From the NCBI GenBank assembly GCA_003229995.1, contig QIGJ01000036.1:1-10236 (forward strand): a stretch of 10,236 nt of DNA. The letters are read 5' to 3'. Both the position numbers and the translations under genes were made by a program. The stretch is from Gammaproteobacteria bacterium. GTDB lineage: Bacteria; Pseudomonadota; Gammaproteobacteria; SZUA-152. Numbering within the stretch: the stretch's first letter is position 1; each line of letters opens with the position of its first letter. Below are positions 8,110 through 10,236 of the stretch, piece by piece. The notes under the pieces are model-generated. The model was given only the letters and a program-made list of their open reading frames with translations, ran no database searches and had not been told where the DNA came from.

Positions 8110-8393
8110 TTCGCGTTCAATATGCGTTCGGTAAGATCCGCCAGCTTGACCACATCCACCAGCTTGTTCAGTTGTTTGGTGATCTGTTCAATAATGTCAT
8201 CCGAGCCCCAGGTCACTACCGTCATACGCGACAGCGTGACATCTTCAGTCGGTGCAACCGTCAATGATTCTATATTGTAACCTCGTGCAGAAAATAATCC
8301 CGCCACCCGAGACAAAGCTCCCGCTTCATTTTCCATCAGAATGGAAATAATGTGGCGCATGCCTTCTTCATCCGTTTTTGTTTTTTGTTTCAT
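8103..8393 (-). CDS. ilvH: Acetolactate synthase small subunit, N-terminal half (ACT domain, frameshifted)
   Basis: The 96-residue product carries the ACT domain that binds feedback valine and activates the large subunit: [18 protein letters not shown] (13-30), [16 protein letters not shown] (36-51) and TLSRMTVVT (53-61). It ends in [13 protein letters not shown], where the last seven residues are not family-like, because the frame is lost at the linker between the two domains. An alternative start at Met12 (8360) matches the E. coli IlvH N-terminus; I kept ATG 8393, but it has only a weak ribosome binding site and the choice is uncertain. The stop of ilvB is 34 bases upstream. If the deletion is real, two separate half-subunits would be made. 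Confidence 0.88.
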   Translation of the reverse strand: MKQKTKTDEEGMRHIISILMENEAGALSRVAGLFSARGYNIESLTVAPTEDVTLSRMTVVTWGSDDIIEQITKQLNKLVDVVKLADLTERILNAKC

Positions 8394-8427
8394 TTCAGTC
8401 TGAATTCAATATTAGCCGTATAAAACA

Positions 8428-10122
8428 CTAAATGAGAATCATCTCATCCAGCCCGGCACCCGCAGGCACCATGGGGTAAACGTTTTCTTTCGGGTCGGTG
8501 ATGATGTCAAGAAACACCAGACGGTCTTTCAATTTAAATGTTTCTTTCATCGCGGCTTCCACATCCTCCGGCTTTGTCACCTGTATGCCCACATGGCCGT
8601 ATGCCTCGGCAAGCTTTACAAAATCCGGCAGAGAGTCCATATAGGAGTGCGAATAGCGCTCATCGTAAAAAAACTCCTGCCACTGACGCACCATGCCCAG
8701 AAAACCGTTGTTTAAACAGATAATTTTGATTGGCAGATTATGCTGCATGCAGGAAGACAGCTCCTGGATATTCATCTGGATACTGCCTTCACCCGTCACA
8801 CAGGCCACCGTTGCCTTGGGAAAGGCCAACTGCACGCCCATGGCGGCAGGCAGGCCAAAGCCCATAGTGCCAAGACCGCCGGAGTTGATCCAGCGTCGCG
8901 GTTTGTCAAAACGGTAATATTGTGCTGCCCACATCTGGTGCTGCCCCACATCTGAGGTCACATAGGCATCACCTTTAGTGATGTTATACAGCGTTTCCAA
9001 TGCAAATTGGGGTTTGATTTTGTCGCCATCGGTTTTGTATTTGAGGCACTCCACCGCACGCCATTCGTCAATCTGCTGCCACCATTCTTTCGCCGCCGCT
9101 TTGTTCGGTTTGAATTCGCGGGCCTTGATCTCCCTTAGCAGAGACTTGATCACGTCGCCGACACTGCCGACGATGGGCACATCCACTTTCACATTCTTAG
9201 AAATGGAGGCCGGATCAATATCGATGTGGATGATTTTGGCCAACGGTGCAAATTTTTCGATATTGCCGGTCACCCGGTCGTCAAAACGCGCACCAATGGC
9301 AATCATCAAATCACAATTGGAAATGGCCATGTTGGCTTCATAAGTGCCGTGCATACCCAGCATACCGACAAACAGCTTGTTTGAAGCGGGAAAACCTCCC
9401 AGGCCCATAGAGGTATTGGTGACCGGCGCATTGAGCTTTTTCGCCAGCTGTGCGAGTTCTTTGTGCGCATTGTCGAGAATCACCCCACCACCGGTATACA
9501 GCATGAGACGTTTAGCCGAGGCCATCAATTTCACAGCCTTTTTGATCTGACCAGTATGCCCTTTCACCACAGGGTTATAGGAACGCATGGTGATTTCTTT
9601 GGGGTACACATAATCAACGCTGTCCGCAGTCACATCTTTGGGGATGTCCACCACCACCGGGCCGGGACGACCGGTAGTGGCCACGTAAAAGGCTTTTTTC
9701 AAGGTCAATGCCAGATCTTTTACGTCCTTCACCAGAAAGTTGTGTTTTACACAGGGGCGGGTAATACCCACAGCATCCACTTCCTGAAAAGCATCGTTGC
9801 CAATGAGATGAGTAGGTACCTGACCAGTGATCACTACCATGGGGATGGAGTCCATATGGGCGGTGGCGATGCCCGTTACTGCATTGGTCGCACCAGGGCC
9901 GGAGGTGACCAGCACCACACCGGGTTTGCCCGTGGAGCGCGCATAGCCATCGGCAGCATGGGTTGCGGCCTGCTCATGACGCACCAGGATATGTTTAACG
10001 TGGTCTTGCCGGTCAATGGCATCGTAAATATGTAAAACGGCACCGCCGGGATAGCCGAACAAGAATTCGACCCCCTCGTCTGCAAGGAAGTGGGTTAATA
10101 TTTCTGCGCCAGTTAGTCTCAC
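8428..10122 (-). CDS. ilvB: Acetolactate synthase, catalytic large subunit
   Basis: Condenses two pyruvates (or pyruvate and 2-oxobutyrate) using thiamine diphosphate, the first step of valine, leucine and isoleucine synthesis. In numbering from the GTG, the catalytic Glu50 sits in RHEQAATHAA (48-57), Ser74-Gly-Pro-Gly in TSGPGATNA, and the thiamine diphosphate motif starts at GEGSIQMN (444-451) and ends at LNN (470-472). MVRQWQEFFY (477-486) follows. The reading frame extends upstream to ATG 10185, adding a 21-residue N-terminus with no family match. I prefer GTG 10122, because V-R-L-T-G-A-E-I-L lines up with the usual M-E-L-T-G-A-E-I-L start, giving a normal length of 564. The GTG is preceded by AAAGAG with 9 bases of spacing, which is a modest ribosome binding site. 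Confidence 0.93.
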   Translation of the reverse strand: MRLTGAEILTHFLADEGVEFLFGYPGGAVLHIYDAIDRQDHVKHILVRHEQAATHAADGYARSTGKPGVVLVTSGPGATNAVTGIATAHMDSIPMVVITGQVPTHLIGNDAFQEVDAVGITRPCVKHNFLVKDVKDLALTLKKAFYVATTGRPGPVVVDIPKDVTADSVDYVYPKEITMRSYNPVVKGHTGQIKKAVKLMASAKRLMLYTGGGVILDNAHKELAQLAKKLNAPVTNTSMGLGGFPASNKLFVGMLGMHGTYEANMAISNCDLMIAIGARFDDRVTGNIEKFAPLAKIIHIDIDPASISKNVKVDVPIVGSVGDVIKSLLREIKAREFKPNKAAAKEWWQQIDEWRAVECLKYKTDGDKIKPQFALETLYNITKGDAYVTSDVGQHQMWAAQYYRFDKPRRWINSGGLGTMGFGLPAAMGVQLAFPKATVACVTGEGSIQMNIQELSSCMQHNLPIKIICLNNGFLGMVRQWQEFFYDERYSHSYMDSLPDFVKLAEAYGHVGIQVTKPEDVEAAMKETFKLKDRLVFLDIITDPKENVYPMVPAGAGLDEMILI

Positions 10123-10197
10123 GTCCAGATTCTCTTTAATGCCTGTTATTGCCAAGTACGTCGCCAGTGTCGTCCATTTTGTCATTTTCGTCGAGAT

Positions 10198-10227
10198 AAA
10201 AAACGCCCGTAAAAACGGGCGGTTTTT
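10198..10227. terminator. Intrinsic terminator just upstream of ilvB (attenuator candidate)
   Basis: A 7-base perfect stem CGCCCGT/ACGGGCG (10204-10210 and 10215-10221) with a 4-base loop. On the minus strand it is followed by TTTTTT (10203-10198), 12 bases before ATG 10185 and about 75 bases before GTG 10122. On the plus strand it is followed by GTTTTT, so it can work in both directions. Its place in the 5' region of ilvB fits an attenuator, but it could equally end a gene beyond the right edge. Confidence 0.8.
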
Positions 10228-10236
10228 AACCTGACA

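Overview
The window looks like chromosomal DNA from a proteobacterium, most likely a gammaproteobacterium that is not an enteric. The RimI, LeuA and IlvH-type proteins resemble gammaproteobacterial ones, and the order ilvB-ilvH-ilvC-psd-pssA-leuA is one I know from several beta- and gammaproteobacteria. The species cannot be read from the sequence. Almost everything is on the minus strand, so the operon runs from the right edge leftwards.

Right to left (minus strand): an intrinsic terminator at the right edge (about 10198-10227) sits just upstream of ilvB, the acetolactate synthase large subunit. Next come a regulatory subunit gene (ilvH) that is split by an apparent one-base deletion, and then ilvC. 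A hairpin followed by a T-rich tail lies just after ilvC. Next are psd and pssA, the phosphatidylserine decarboxylase and synthase that together make phosphatidylethanolamine. A 410-base gap follows, and then leuA, the first enzyme of leucine synthesis. A family-4 type uracil-DNA glycosylase and rimI follow leuA, with a 7-base gap and then a 4-base overlap.

The most interesting part is the gap between pssA and leuA. On the leuA strand it holds a good promoter match (3/6 and 5/6 hexamer matches, 17-base spacer). About 20 bases beyond the expected transcription start is a 41-codon ORF whose last 23 codons include 12 leucine codons, partly built from a 15-base tandem repeat. This has the look of a leucine leader peptide controlling leuA. 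I see no intrinsic terminator between it and leuA, so the mechanism may not be the classical enteric one.

The left 1.6 kb, on the plus strand, carries an unrecognised protein gene that enters from outside the window and is broken by a frameshift near 525-535. The 217 bases between it and the convergent rimI hold short inverted and direct repeats that look like a non-coding intergenic element. Both frameshifts are repaired by adding one base, which could mean real mutations or indel errors in the assembly.

Functionally, ilvBHC and leuA supply the valine, isoleucine and leucine pathways, and psd/pssA supply membrane phospholipid. The last two genes are for DNA repair and ribosomal protein acetylation. 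No mobile element, CRISPR array, rRNA or complete tRNA was seen.
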